This document shows positions 16,074 through 24,501 of a stretch of DNA of 64,000 nt, in pieces (the stretch's first letter is position 1; every line of letters begins with the position of its first letter). Source of the DNA: Lachnospiraceae bacterium UBA4631 (GTDB taxonomy: Bacteria; Bacillota; Clostridia; Lachnospirales; Lachnospiraceae); contig DHMX01000015.1 of the NCBI GenBank assembly GCA_002406015.1, positions 1-64,000 of the forward strand, in the 5' to 3' direction. The position numbers and the translations under genes were made by a program. Below the pieces are notes generated by a model. It was not told the origin of the DNA. It saw nothing but the letters and a program-made list of their open reading frames with translations, and did no database searches.

Positions 16074-16856
16074 TTACGGCTCTATAGGAACAGCAATCTG
16101 CGTAATATAGTCTATAGTATTTTTTCCGCGGTTTGGCGGACCTTCCAGATAAATGGAGCGGAAATGCCCCGTTACGCAGATATTATTTTCTTCCACGTAC
16201 TTTATCAATGTACGAATCGCAGTAACGCTCTCCTCATAAGCACCACGAAAATAAATACACAAAGCGGGCGTTTCGGCAAATTCCACTCGTTCAGCTCCCG
16301 CAAAGCTGCTTTCAACCGGAATGCAGCACATCAAATCAAGTACATCACAATTCTGTGACATCCGCATCGTAAACATTCTTCCGGTCATAGACATTAGACC
16401 GGTTCTTGCAGCCGCAATATAAGTATTATGCAATTTTTCTGCGGCTTCGGTAACATTCTTACACTGGTATCTGCGGCAAAAACATACCTGCTTTGGCAGG
16501 CACACACGACGGATACTTAAGTCACCCGGTTTTACAGCACGCACCTGAAGCAACTGGATATTGCGGTCTAACGCTGCACGCAGCTCCATCAAATGTTCCA
16601 GATAGTGGTCGAGATTTGTGGAATCATAATAATATTCCCTGATTTCGGCGAGAGACAGTCCTAAAGTCTGCAAAGTGCGGATGGAACGAATCTGTGTCAT
16701 GTTGTCAGCAGAATAGTAGCGGTAGCCGCTGGCTTCATCCTTGACGGCGGGTGTCAGTAAGCCCATATCCTCGTAGACAAGGATGGCCTTTCTGGTGACC
16801 CCCAGAATCTTTGCGATTTCCCCTATTTTAAATAAATTTTCATCCTGTTTTTTCAT
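16074..16856 (-). CDS. MerR family regulator with GyrI-like effector domain
   Basis: The 260-residue protein starts with a MerR winged helix (FKIGEIAKILGVTRKAILVYEDMGLL, then ASGYRYYSADNMTQIRSIRTLQTLGLSLAEI), a coiled-coil dimer helix, and a C-terminal region (GAERVEFAETPALCIYFRGAYEE) typical of GyrI-like/BmrR-type ligand-binding domains. Such proteins realign promoters with long spacers when ligand binds. The ATG at 16856 is preceded by TGGAGA. The divergent promoter before the surface protein at 16982 has this type of spacing, so that gene is the probable target. Confidence 0.9.
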   Translation of the reverse strand: MKKQDENLFKIGEIAKILGVTRKAILVYEDMGLLTPAVKDEASGYRYYSADNMTQIRSIRTLQTLGLSLAEIREYYYDSTNLDHYLEHLMELRAALDRNIQLLQVRAVKPGDLSIRRVCLPKQVCFCRRYQCKNVTEAAEKLHNTYIAAARTGLMSMTGRMFTMRMSQNCDVLDLMCCIPVESSFAGAERVEFAETPALCIYFRGAYEESVTAIRTLIKYVEENNICVTGHFRSIYLEGPPNRGKNTIDYITQIAVPIEP

Positions 16857-16909
16857 CGTGATTCTCCATTTCTTTTTGAAAAAATATATAGAATAAGTGG
16901 TGTTATGAC

Positions 16910-16940
16910 TTGACTCGTCCCCCAAGGTACGATTTATAAC
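16910..16940 (+). promoter_or_regulatory. MerR-type promoter with 19-bp spacer and central dyad
   Basis: TTGACT (16910-16915) and TATAAC (16935-16940) are separated by 19 bp, too long for normal sigma-A use but typical of MerR-family targets. The spacer contains the dyad CGTnCC-n4-GGnACG (16916-16931). It faces the surface protein gene and lies 54 bp upstream of the divergent MerR gene start. Confidence 0.7.
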
Positions 16941-16981
16941 TATTATAGTAAAAGTAATATAAATTTACAAGGAGAACAGAT

Positions 16982-19900
16982 ATGAGAAAGCAAAATAAAA
17001 TGAAAAGAGGAATGGCAGCTTTGCTTTCGGGCATATTGGCATTTGGAATGTCAGCGGGAATAGTTCCCGGCTTCCAAGGCGGTATGCAATCCGTACAGGC
17101 TGCAACAGGCAGTGAACCGAGTGTGACCGCCTATGCAACAAAGGAACAGTTGATGGATAGTACTTTTGCACCGAGCAGTAGTAGCGGAACGGCTGCAAAT
17201 GTAGGCGTGTTGGCATTTGGTAAGAATAGGGCCAAAAAGACGCAGGAATGGTATATCTTAGGAAAGGATAAATATGTAGACGGTGATAATACCGTAATTT
17301 TTACAGTACAAGAAGGAATTATTCCCCTTTCAATATCAAATAAAGCACAGAAATTTTCAACGGTGACGACGGATGACAGAGCATATAAGGCTAGCTATGG
17401 AACATACACAAAAGGAACGCAACCAGAAACCGTAAATAGTAATCATTATGGAGCGAGTGAGTTAAGAGCGGAACTGCGGAGGATAGCGAGTGATACGGCC
17501 TGCTTTTCTACAGCACAGCAGAACCTGTTGAATACGACCACGATAACAACAACGTATGCACTTTCCAGAAATGATGAGTATTCCTATACGAATTCAGACA
17601 TATTATATGCTCCTGCCTTTAGGCCTGATGTTTCAAAAGAAGTCCTAAGAATAGGAACCTACGACCAAATAAGGATAGCGAAGAAGGTTTATTGGCAGAC
17701 TACCATGCCGACATGGACACGTTCGACTATAAATTATTATAATTCGAGGTTGTACGCTGTGGCAGCCTCATGGTATACGAGCTGCGATCTCACCGATCAG
17801 TTGAATAAAGCATGCTGTGCGGCTTCTAATCTGAATCTGACAGATGTTCTCTTTGTATCATCAGCGGAAGCAGCAGCTTCTGATACCACTGTGTCAGGTG
17901 AGATTGCACAAGGTACAGCAATGACCTTGCGGCTAAATGGAGACGGCAAGGATATTGGTACAGTAACCTGCAATGCTGACGCAGGGCAGATTAATGCGAC
18001 AAAGGGAAGTACTACAGATGCTGTGGCACTTGTCGTACAAGGAAATGACGGAACGAATGACTGGTATTACAGTAAGCAGATTAGCGGAACAGATAATGTG
18101 ATAGTAAATGCTTCTGATATTGCGACAGAAATGGGTATGACCTCCGACATTGACTTTACAAATTGTAAAATCTGGCTGGAGGTAACGGAAGATAGTGTGG
18201 CTTATGCGGTTGAGGCAACACCGACAACAGAAGTAGTAAAGACAAATATTTCATCGGTAGAGATTACAGGTATTGACACACCGGTATCCAATACGGCATT
18301 AGATACTTCTGCTGTATGTGCAACCCAAGGAGTAAGCACAACTGCACCTGTAGTTACATGGACACCAAATGATACCACCGCAGGCTATAACACAAGCTAT
18401 ACAGCAAGCGTTACTCTTGAAGCAGCGGCAAACTACGAGTTTACAGATTCTGTAATAGTGACCATAAATGGAAACAACGCAAGTGTAACAAAGAATGAAA
18501 ATGGAACGTTAACGGTAATATACACATTTCCTGTAACAGCAAAGGATAAGCTTACAAGCATTACTGCACCAAGTCCGATTACCGTTGCGAATGGAACTGC
18601 TTATAAAGATATGAACCTTCCAACGCAGGTCAATATTGTGACAGAGGGAAATACGGTAGACAAAGCGAATGTTACATGGGATACAGCGGGCAGCAGCTAT
18701 GATGCTTCTGTATTGACAGAGCAGGTTGTAACTTTAAACGGTACGGTAACATGTCCGGAAACTATAGATGCAAATGGAGTAGCACTTACTACCAATATCA
18801 CAATTACAGTTAGTGCTGCCGGTATTGTGGGTGCACCGATTTCATCGGTAGAAAGCGGTACATATACTGAAAATCAGAAAGTTGCATTAGAATCTTCTAC
18901 AGCCGGAGCAACCATTTATTATACAACAAATGGTGTCGAGCCAAGTAGAGAGCGTGGAACAAGATATACAGGACCGATTACTGCCGCAGGAATGGAAGGT
19001 CAGAGTGTGACTACCACCATTAAGGCAATCGCAGTAAAAAATGGTATGCAGGATAGTGAGGTAATGACATTCACCTACACAATTGAGATTCCAAAACCAA
19101 TTGTGAAACACACGATTACAGCTACAGCAGGAGCAAATGGAAGTATTTCTCCAAGTGGAGCAGTGGAAGTGACAGAAGGGGAGAATCAGACATTTTCTAT
19201 TACAGCAAATGCCGGTTATGAGATAGCATCCTTGAAAGTAGATGGAACAGCAGTAGCTGCCACAACAAGCTATACGTTTAAGAACGTAACGGCAGCACAT
19301 ACGATAGAGGCATCGTTCAAACAGCAAACGGTTCAGCCTGTAATAGAGCAGCCAAGTATCACGCAACAGCCACAGAATGCATTTGTAAAAATCGGGGAAC
19401 GGGCAACATTTACAGTGGCAGCTACAGGAACGGATTTAGTGTACCAGTGGCAGATGAACATGAAAGATGCTAAGGGATTTGTAGATATTGAAGGAGCAAA
19501 CGAGCCAAGTTATACGACAAGTACCGTAGATATGGACTATGATGGATTTACGTATCAGTGTATAATCGCTAATAGAGCGGGTTCTGTTACATCAAATGTT
19601 GTAACACTGACGGTAGGAGAGGATGTAACACCTCCGGCAGTTACAAAGCACATCATTACAGCTACAGCAGGAGCAAACGGAAGTATTTCTCCAAGTGGAG
19701 CAGTAGAGGTGACAGAAGGAGAAGACCAGACATTTTCTATTACAGCAAATGACGGTTATGAGATAGCATCCTTGAAAGTAGACGGAGCAGCAGTAACCAT
19801 CGCAACAAGCTATACGTTTAAGGATGTAACGGCAGCACATACAATAGAAGCAACCTTTATACAGAAGGATGCAACTCCGGTTCCGACACCGACACCACCA

Positions 19901-20416
19901 CAGTATGCAATTATTGACGGAGCAAACAGTTCATGGACACAGAACACAGATGGAAGTCTTGCCATTAGAGGAGATGGTGAAATGGCTAAGTTCCAGAGCG
20001 TAAAAGTGGATGGTGTGATTGTAGATGCAAAGAATTATACGGTTACAGAAGGTTCAACCATTATCACATTCAAAGCAGATTATCTTCAGACGCTTTCTGT
20101 TGGAACTCATACATTTGAAATCGTATGGACAGATGGTTCGGCAAGCACGAACTTCACTGTGAAAAATAATAAAGCGGATGATAATAGCAGCAATAACAAT
20201 AACAACAATAATAACAATAACAGCAGCAGCGACAGCACTAAGAATGACCAGACACAGGCAACACAGAACAGCTCCACAGATACCAAGAAAGCTGCTCAGA
20301 GTGCAACTAATCCAAAGACGGAAGATACATCGAATCCGGCACTTGGAATTATACTTCTTGTGGCATCACTTGCAGGAGCTGTAGGAAGTCTTGTAGGCAA
20401 GAAAGGCGGCAAGTAA
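16982..20416 (+). CDS. multidomain wall-anchored surface protein
   Basis: This 1144-residue protein has a signal peptide (residues 1-40, ending SVQA). A DUF6273-like domain (WYILGKDKY ... HYGASELRAEL ... FRPDVSKE) covers about 70-285. Ig-like segments follow, then a chitobiase C-terminal-like repeat (IYYTTNGVEPSRERGTRYTG) at about 620-690. Two nearly identical divergent InlB-type repeats flank an Ig domain (about 705-960). An X2-like module (ANSSWTQNTDG), an Asn-rich linker, NPKTE at 1110-1114, a hydrophobic helix and a basic tail complete it. It is a predicted sortase substrate; glycan or host contact is inferred. GAGAACAGAT precedes the ATG, and a MerR-type promoter lies upstream. The X2-like module matches the protein at 202-2475. 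Confidence 0.88.
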   Translation: MRKQNKMKRGMAALLSGILAFGMSAGIVPGFQGGMQSVQAATGSEPSVTAYATKEQLMDSTFAPSSSSGTAANVGVLAFGKNRAKKTQEWYILGKDKYVDGDNTVIFTVQEGIIPLSISNKAQKFSTVTTDDRAYKASYGTYTKGTQPETVNSNHYGASELRAELRRIASDTACFSTAQQNLLNTTTITTTYALSRNDEYSYTNSDILYAPAFRPDVSKEVLRIGTYDQIRIAKKVYWQTTMPTWTRSTINYYNSRLYAVAASWYTSCDLTDQLNKACCAASNLNLTDVLFVSSAEAAASDTTVSGEIAQGTAMTLRLNGDGKDIGTVTCNADAGQINATKGSTTDAVALVVQGNDGTNDWYYSKQISGTDNVIVNASDIATEMGMTSDIDFTNCKIWLEVTEDSVAYAVEATPTTEVVKTNISSVEITGIDTPVSNTALDTSAVCATQGVSTTAPVVTWTPNDTTAGYNTSYTASVTLEAAANYEFTDSVIVTINGNNASVTKNENGTLTVIYTFPVTAKDKLTSITAPSPITVANGTAYKDMNLPTQVNIVTEGNTVDKANVTWDTAGSSYDASVLTEQVVTLNGTVTCPETIDANGVALTTNITITVSAAGIVGAPISSVESGTYTENQKVALESSTAGATIYYTTNGVEPSRERGTRYTGPITAAGMEGQSVTTTIKAIAVKNGMQDSEVMTFTYTIEIPKPIVKHTITATAGANGSISPSGAVEVTEGENQTFSITANAGYEIASLKVDGTAVAATTSYTFKNVTAAHTIEASFKQQTVQPVIEQPSITQQPQNAFVKIGERATFTVAATGTDLVYQWQMNMKDAKGFVDIEGANEPSYTTSTVDMDYDGFTYQCIIANRAGSVTSNVVTLTVGEDVTPPAVTKHIITATAGANGSISPSGAVEVTEGEDQTFSITANDGYEIASLKVDGAAVTIATSYTFKDVTAAHTIEATFIQKDATPVPTPTPPQYAIIDGANSSWTQNTDGSLAIRGDGEMAKFQSVKVDGVIVDAKNYTVTEGSTIITFKADYLQTLSVGTHTFEIVWTDGSASTNFTVKNNKADDNSSNNNNNNNNNNSSSDSTKNDQTQATQNSSTDTKKAAQSATNPKTEDTSNPALGIILLVASLAGAVGSLVGKKGGK
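19109..19860 (+). repeat. direct repeats of about 210 bp encoding InlB-type domains
   Basis: The segment 19109-19320 recurs at 19649-19860, an offset of 540 bp. Long stretches are identical at DNA level (for example ATTACAGCTACAGCAGGAGC in both). An Ig-like domain lies between them. The low divergence suggests recent duplication or gene conversion, and recombination could delete the Ig domain. Confidence 0.9.
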
Positions 20417-20441
20417 AGAAATTAAATACATATGACGATAT
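20414..20441 (+). promoter_or_regulatory. sigma-28-like promoter before the LytTR two-component genes
   Basis: TAAA (20414-20417), a 16-bp spacer and GACGATAT (20434-20441) match the flagellar sigma-28 consensus (TAAA, about 15-16 bp, GCCGATAA/T) in all but one -10 base. The -35 overlaps the stop codon of the surface protein. The same spacing is found before flagellin in this window. Confidence 0.6.
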
Positions 20442-20454
20442 AATATAGGCATGG

Positions 20455-20500
20455 AAGCATTGTATTTCAAAGGGTTTGCTTTGAAATGCAATGCTTTTCT
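20455..20500 (+). terminator. 18-bp-stem hairpin, terminator or leader structure
   Basis: AAGCATTGTATTTCAAAG (20455-20472) pairs with CTTTGAAATGCAATGCTT (20479-20496) over 18 bp with one G-T pair, followed by TTCTT. It can end the surface protein transcript. It also begins about 6 nt after the expected start of transcription from the sigma-28-like promoter, so it would form the 5' end of the regulator mRNA. Confidence 0.75.
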
Positions 20501-20550
20501 TAACATACCGCCACATTATAATTATAATAAGAAATAAAGGGGTGGGGAAA

Positions 20551-21258
20551 ATGCTGAAAATAGCTATCTGCGACGATGAACAGCCAATAAGAGAATATTT
20601 AAAGAAGCTGACAGAAACCTGCACAGATGCAGAAATTCATGTGTTTACGAATGGAGAAGAATTATTATCAAACCGGACTGCATATGACTTGATTCTGTTG
20701 GATATTTCGCTTAATCAGAATACAGGTATGTTAAATGGTATGGATGTTGCAAAGAAAATGAGGGAAAAGTCCGATGCAATGATAATCTTTGTAACCGCCT
20801 TAAAAGAATATGTATTTGAAGGCTATGATGTAGGGGCATTTCATTATCTCTTAAAGCCAATCGATGAACACAAATTCGCCGAAGTTATGGACAAGGCAAT
20901 CAACAGGCTTAAAAGAGAAAGGAATGCCGAACCGCTGATTATAAGAATGGATGGTAATTATATTAAGATACCGGTAAATAACATTATTTATGCGGAAAAT
21001 GAGGCAAGAAAAATCATCCTGCATACCAAAAACATGAAGGAAAAAAACTACTGCTTCTATGAGAAAATGGAAGCATTGGAACGAAAACTCGGAGATAACT
21101 TTTTTCGCTCGCATCGGGGCTTTTTGGTGAATCTTCAGGAAATTGTCCGATATGATAATACCAGTATAGAATTGAAAAATGGTGAGACTGTGTTCTTGTC
21201 AAAGCAGAAATACAACGATTTTGTGACCGCATATATGAATTATCTCAGGAAGGTATAA
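20551..21258 (+). CDS. LytTR family response regulator, AgrA-like
   Basis: The 235-residue protein has a receiver domain (ICDDEQPIREYLKKL, acidic D8/D9; phosphoacceptor D51 in LILLDISL; K102 in YLLKPID) and a LytTR DNA-binding domain at about 135-232 (GNYIKIPVNNIIYAENEARKI ... FFRSHRGFLVNLQEIV). LytTR regulators bind paired direct repeats and control virulence, peptide or surface genes. The ATG at 20551 follows GGGGTGGGG. The kinase starts 6 bp downstream. A paired repeat suited to a LytTR dimer is found just after the kinase. Confidence 0.93.
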   Translation: MLKIAICDDEQPIREYLKKLTETCTDAEIHVFTNGEELLSNRTAYDLILLDISLNQNTGMLNGMDVAKKMREKSDAMIIFVTALKEYVFEGYDVGAFHYLLKPIDEHKFAEVMDKAINRLKRERNAEPLIIRMDGNYIKIPVNNIIYAENEARKIILHTKNMKEKNYCFYEKMEALERKLGDNFFRSHRGFLVNLQEIVRYDNTSIELKNGETVFLSKQKYNDFVTAYMNYLRKV

Positions 21259-21264
21259 AAGGAA

Positions 21265-22743
21265 ATGAAAGATAGCATATACATTTTGTTGGATATAGTA
21301 GTTTATTCCGCTCAGGGCTTGCTATTAATGATGCTGCTTAAAACAGCACAGGCAAGATTTTCATTTAAAAAGGCATATGTAAATCATGCAATTCTCCTGA
21401 TACAGTATGTGGGAATCCAATTGTTATTACATTATTCAGACCGGATAAAAACCATATTTTACGGAAAAGACAGGATAATAAACAATAGCCGCCAGAGCAG
21501 CCTGCTGGTATTAACAAGTATGCTTATAACTTGTGCGGTAAGCCTTCTCTTATTGAAGGAAAACAAGCTGAAAATCATTTACTATGTTGTAACCTTTTAT
21601 TCTGTAGTGGAGCTTTTGAAATTTGCCGTCTATCCCGCATTATTTTGGCTGTTTACAAAGCTGGTTTCTCTGAATCAATATTTATTCTTGGATAAGCAGA
21701 TGTATGGAGAAACGATGTTTTACCAAATAACCTCCGTAATAGAAATTTTCTGGAATATACTATTTGCGGCAACGATTTTGATTTTTACATACCTGATTAA
21801 TAAACGGATAAAAAAGTATCTGGAAATGAAGGAAACTTATCAAAGGTCAGAAATGATTTTCTTATTAGTGCCTAGCGTGATAGGGCTGTTACTGTGCATG
21901 ATAATTCGTAGTATGCTGTTCTCAATGGAAGAATCTGAGATGTATTTGTTATTCGACAGCAGACCGGAAATGAATGTCCTGATTCCCGGCATTTCCCTGT
22001 TATGTATCTTCCTGATTATTCTTGTTGCGAAAATGCTTCGGAAGCTGATTGACGAGAGCAACCGGAAAATCGAGGTCAGCGTCTATCAGGAACGAATCAA
22101 GGAAATGGAACAGCATATCGGAGATATAGAAAATCTATATACAGGGATTCGGGGCATGAAGCATGATATGAAAAATTATATAGCGGATATGGAAGCATTG
22201 ATGAATACGGAATCGGACAAGCAATCAGCTAAGACCGCATTAAAGCAATATCTGGATTCCCTACAGACCTCTGTGGAGCAGTTGGATATGAAATATAATA
22301 CAGGAAATCCGGTGACGGATGTTATCATTCAAAGATATGTTCAGTTGACAAAAGATAACGATATTGAGTTTCAGGCAGATTTCTTGTTTCCGTCCGGCAT
22401 GAATATTGATGCCTTTGATTTAAGCATTATCATGAACAATGCGTTGGATAATGCATGGGAGGCTTGTAAGAGGCAAAAAGAAGGTAAGAAAACAATCGTA
22501 CTAAATGCGTATCGGCGAGAAAATATGTTCTTTATCATTGTTAAAAACAGCTTTGACGGAACGCTTATGAGAAACAAAATCGATGGCAGCCTGCTCACAA
22601 CAAAAACCGATTCCCAGAATCATGGATTGGGACTTCGGAATATTGAAATGTGTGCAGAAAAATATTATGGGAAAGCAGAAGCGACCGTAAGAGAGAACGA
22701 ATTTGAACTGGCAGTTATGCTTCAAAAACGAATCAGTGGGTAA
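21265..22743 (+). CDS. GHKL-domain sensor histidine kinase, AgrC-like
   Basis: This 492-residue kinase has about six or seven transmembrane helices in residues 1-260, a coiled-coil linker, H300 in RGMKHDMKNY as the likely phosphorylated histidine, an N box NNALDNAWEAC near 391, and a G box (SQNHGLGLRNIEMCAEKYYG). The lack of a large extracellular domain is typical of AgrC/peptide-sensing kinases. It phosphorylates the LytTR regulator encoded upstream. No AgrB/AgrD-like peptide genes are near, so the signal is unknown. AAAGGAA precedes the ATG. Confidence 0.92.
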   Translation: MKDSIYILLDIVVYSAQGLLLMMLLKTAQARFSFKKAYVNHAILLIQYVGIQLLLHYSDRIKTIFYGKDRIINNSRQSSLLVLTSMLITCAVSLLLLKENKLKIIYYVVTFYSVVELLKFAVYPALFWLFTKLVSLNQYLFLDKQMYGETMFYQITSVIEIFWNILFAATILIFTYLINKRIKKYLEMKETYQRSEMIFLLVPSVIGLLLCMIIRSMLFSMEESEMYLLFDSRPEMNVLIPGISLLCIFLIILVAKMLRKLIDESNRKIEVSVYQERIKEMEQHIGDIENLYTGIRGMKHDMKNYIADMEALMNTESDKQSAKTALKQYLDSLQTSVEQLDMKYNTGNPVTDVIIQRYVQLTKDNDIEFQADFLFPSGMNIDAFDLSIIMNNALDNAWEACKRQKEGKKTIVLNAYRRENMFFIIVKNSFDGTLMRNKIDGSLLTTKTDSQNHGLGLRNIEMCAEKYYGKAEATVRENEFELAVMLQKRISG

Positions 22744-22762
22744 TGTACCCGCTGATTTTTTC
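22734..22762 (+). terminator. terminator overlapping the kinase stop codon
   Basis: CAGTGGGTA (22734-22742) pairs with TACCCGCTG (22746-22754) with one G-T pair, followed by ATTTTTTC. It separates the two-component genes from the downstream unknown genes, implying a separate promoter for them. Confidence 0.8.
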
Positions 22763-22790
22763 GTTACATAAAAAGGTCGGTTCGTTACAT
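22760..22790 (+). promoter_or_regulatory. paired 10-bp direct repeat, candidate LytTR site
   Basis: TTCGTTACAT occurs at 22760-22769 and again exactly at 22781-22790, a 21-bp offset equal to two helical turns. LytTR regulators such as AgrA bind 9-bp direct repeats with a GTT core at this spacing. A possible -10 (TATAAG, 22830-22835) lies downstream. The site is between the LytTR system and an unknown gene. Confidence 0.65.
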
Positions 22791-22861
22791 TTGAATGAAA
22801 TGGAAAATAAAAAGTGCCGACATAAAAATTATAAGAAATATGGTAAAGGAGATGGTTGAAA

Positions 22862-23641
22862 ATGAATATAAATGCAGCAACATTTATGAATTATACTTAT
22901 ACCGGCACGAAAGCCGGCACATCAAAAAAACAGGAAGTTTCCTATAAAAAAACGTGTGAAAATGTGAGTGAAAATATCAGCAACAAGGGAAAAAGCAAGG
23001 AAAAAAGCAAAGAATATAAAAATGTAGTCAAGGAGTTTAAGCAAAGACATCCGGAATCGGCAGCCCATGTAGACGAACAGGTTCGGGCAGGAAAAAACCA
23101 CATAAGAAATTGCGGGGCTGATAATGTATCCAGAAGTGATATGACAATGGAGGAATACAAAGCATTTTTTAAGGGACTGATGGATAGAGTTCCTTACGAT
23201 TGTTCGCAAATGAATAATACAGAAATATGGTCCATAACAGAAGAAGGCTGGGAGCAGATGAAAAATGATTCGGATTATGAAGCATGGGTACTCGGCTATA
23301 CCGTTGAAAACCGTTCTGTGCATTTTCCGTTCCAGACCTCAACCTTGGGTATAGAGAAGTTCGGGGCATCGATAGAGGAGCATATAGGACAAGGCATCCC
23401 GAAGGACACACAAAGCACAAAAAAGGCAAATAAAGAGGATGAATCATGGTGGTATAAACGCCATAAAAAAATGCAGGAGCTACTGGCAGAACAGGAAATT
23501 AACGCACAGAAAAGAGCCGTTGTAAAGAGAAAAGCATTTCAGGAACAATGGGTGCAAAAACAAGCCGAAAGCAGTTACAGAATGCAGCAGTATTTTTCGG
23601 AACGTATAAGTAATGTGCAAAACAAAGGTACTATGAAATAA
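22862..23641 (+). CDS. hypothetical protein, probable LytTR target
   Basis: I do not recognise this 259-residue protein. It has no signal peptide or membrane helix. The N-terminus is rich in N, T, Y, K and S (MNINAATFMNYTYTGTKAG). The middle contains EFKQRHPESAAHVDEQV and MTMEEYKAFFKGLMDRVPYD, and the C-terminal third (WWYKRHKKMQELLAEQ ... QEQWVQKQAES) is charged and probably helical. AAAGGAGATGG precedes the ATG at 22862. It follows the candidate LytTR site and precedes a second unknown gene with a similar N-terminal style, so both may be one transcription unit. A secreted or flagellum-exported role is only a guess. Confidence 0.7.
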   Translation: MNINAATFMNYTYTGTKAGTSKKQEVSYKKTCENVSENISNKGKSKEKSKEYKNVVKEFKQRHPESAAHVDEQVRAGKNHIRNCGADNVSRSDMTMEEYKAFFKGLMDRVPYDCSQMNNTEIWSITEEGWEQMKNDSDYEAWVLGYTVENRSVHFPFQTSTLGIEKFGASIEEHIGQGIPKDTQSTKKANKEDESWWYKRHKKMQELLAEQEINAQKRAVVKRKAFQEQWVQKQAESSYRMQQYFSERISNVQNKGTMK

Positions 23642-23698
23642 TAAAATAGTAATAAGTAGAAATGGACATCAAATGAATGCTTCAGGGAGGATGAAATT

Positions 23699-24448
23699 AT
23701 GGCAATTACGGCAATCACAGATGTAAATAACAGCAATCACATATCTTATTATGCAACAAACTACACAAATACTGCTAAAAAAGACAGTAATGTGGTAACA
23801 ACTACGGTTGAATTAAAAACATCAACTTCCGGAGTGACAAAAACCGAGCAGATTAAAACGGGCTTTCGCAATGTAAATGATTATTCTAAATACCTGCAGG
23901 AAAAATACGATTACATGAATATAGGAACAACCTCTATGGAGGGCATTCCGACAACCGTATCCGTATCAAGTGAATTTTTGAAAAAATGTATGAATGACCC
24001 GGAAAAAGCAAAGTATCTGGAGGAAAATTTAGCCGCCATTCCGGATTGTGTAAAAAGTGCTATCCATGGATGCCTGGGAACATTAACAAATCTCAGTTAC
24101 AATTTCGATGCAAATGGGAATATTACAATAGCAGGTTCCGGTACAAATGACCCGGATGGAAAAATAGCAAGAGAAAATGCAGAACGGAAAGCAAGGGAGA
24201 GCAGAGAAAAAGAGAAAAAAATAAAAGAAAAGCAAAAGAAAAAACGGGCGGCTAAAAAAGCACAGGAAAAAGCAGCCAAAGAAGCAGCCCAAAGAGTAGC
24301 CAAGGAAGCGACAAAAGAAGCAGTCAAAGAAAAAGGCAAATATACAGTGACAGCTAAGGGTAGGAATGTAAAAGCAATCACACATCAGGCTATACTTGCA
24401 TCCAAGGGTATAGCTTTACCCAAAGGCACCTTTAATGTGACCGTATAA
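23699..24448 (+). CDS. hypothetical protein with Lys/Ala-rich helical segment
   Basis: This 249-residue protein is not recognised. It begins MAITAITDVNNSNHISYYAT, again without a signal peptide. A central domain (VSSEFLKKCMNDPEKAKYLEENLAAIPDC ... LGTLTNLSYNFDANGNITIAGSG) resembles small domains seen in clostridial proteins of unknown function. Residues about 160-220 form a highly charged K/E/A helix or coiled coil, and the tail (GRNVKAITHQAILASKGI) is basic. GGGAGGATG precedes the ATG. Only 57 bp separate it from the upstream unknown gene, so co-transcription is likely. Confidence 0.7.
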   Translation: MAITAITDVNNSNHISYYATNYTNTAKKDSNVVTTTVELKTSTSGVTKTEQIKTGFRNVNDYSKYLQEKYDYMNIGTTSMEGIPTTVSVSSEFLKKCMNDPEKAKYLEENLAAIPDCVKSAIHGCLGTLTNLSYNFDANGNITIAGSGTNDPDGKIARENAERKARESREKEKKIKEKQKKKRAAKKAQEKAAKEAAQRVAKEATKEAVKEKGKYTVTAKGRNVKAITHQAILASKGIALPKGTFNVTV

Positions 24449-24501
24449 AAATATGCGGATACTTTAGGGATGCGTACAGGTTAGTTTTGTGCGGCGGGAA
24501 A

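Noticed and set aside
18887..19840. Cysteine-rich minus-strand frames inside the 1144-residue surface protein
   Set aside because: They mirror the repeated threonine/alanine codons of the real gene, including its duplicated domains, and lack start signals.
24083..24385. Phenylalanine/cysteine-rich minus-strand frames at the lysine-rich end of the 23699 gene
   Set aside because: They are the complement of AAA/GAA-rich codons and have no support as genes.
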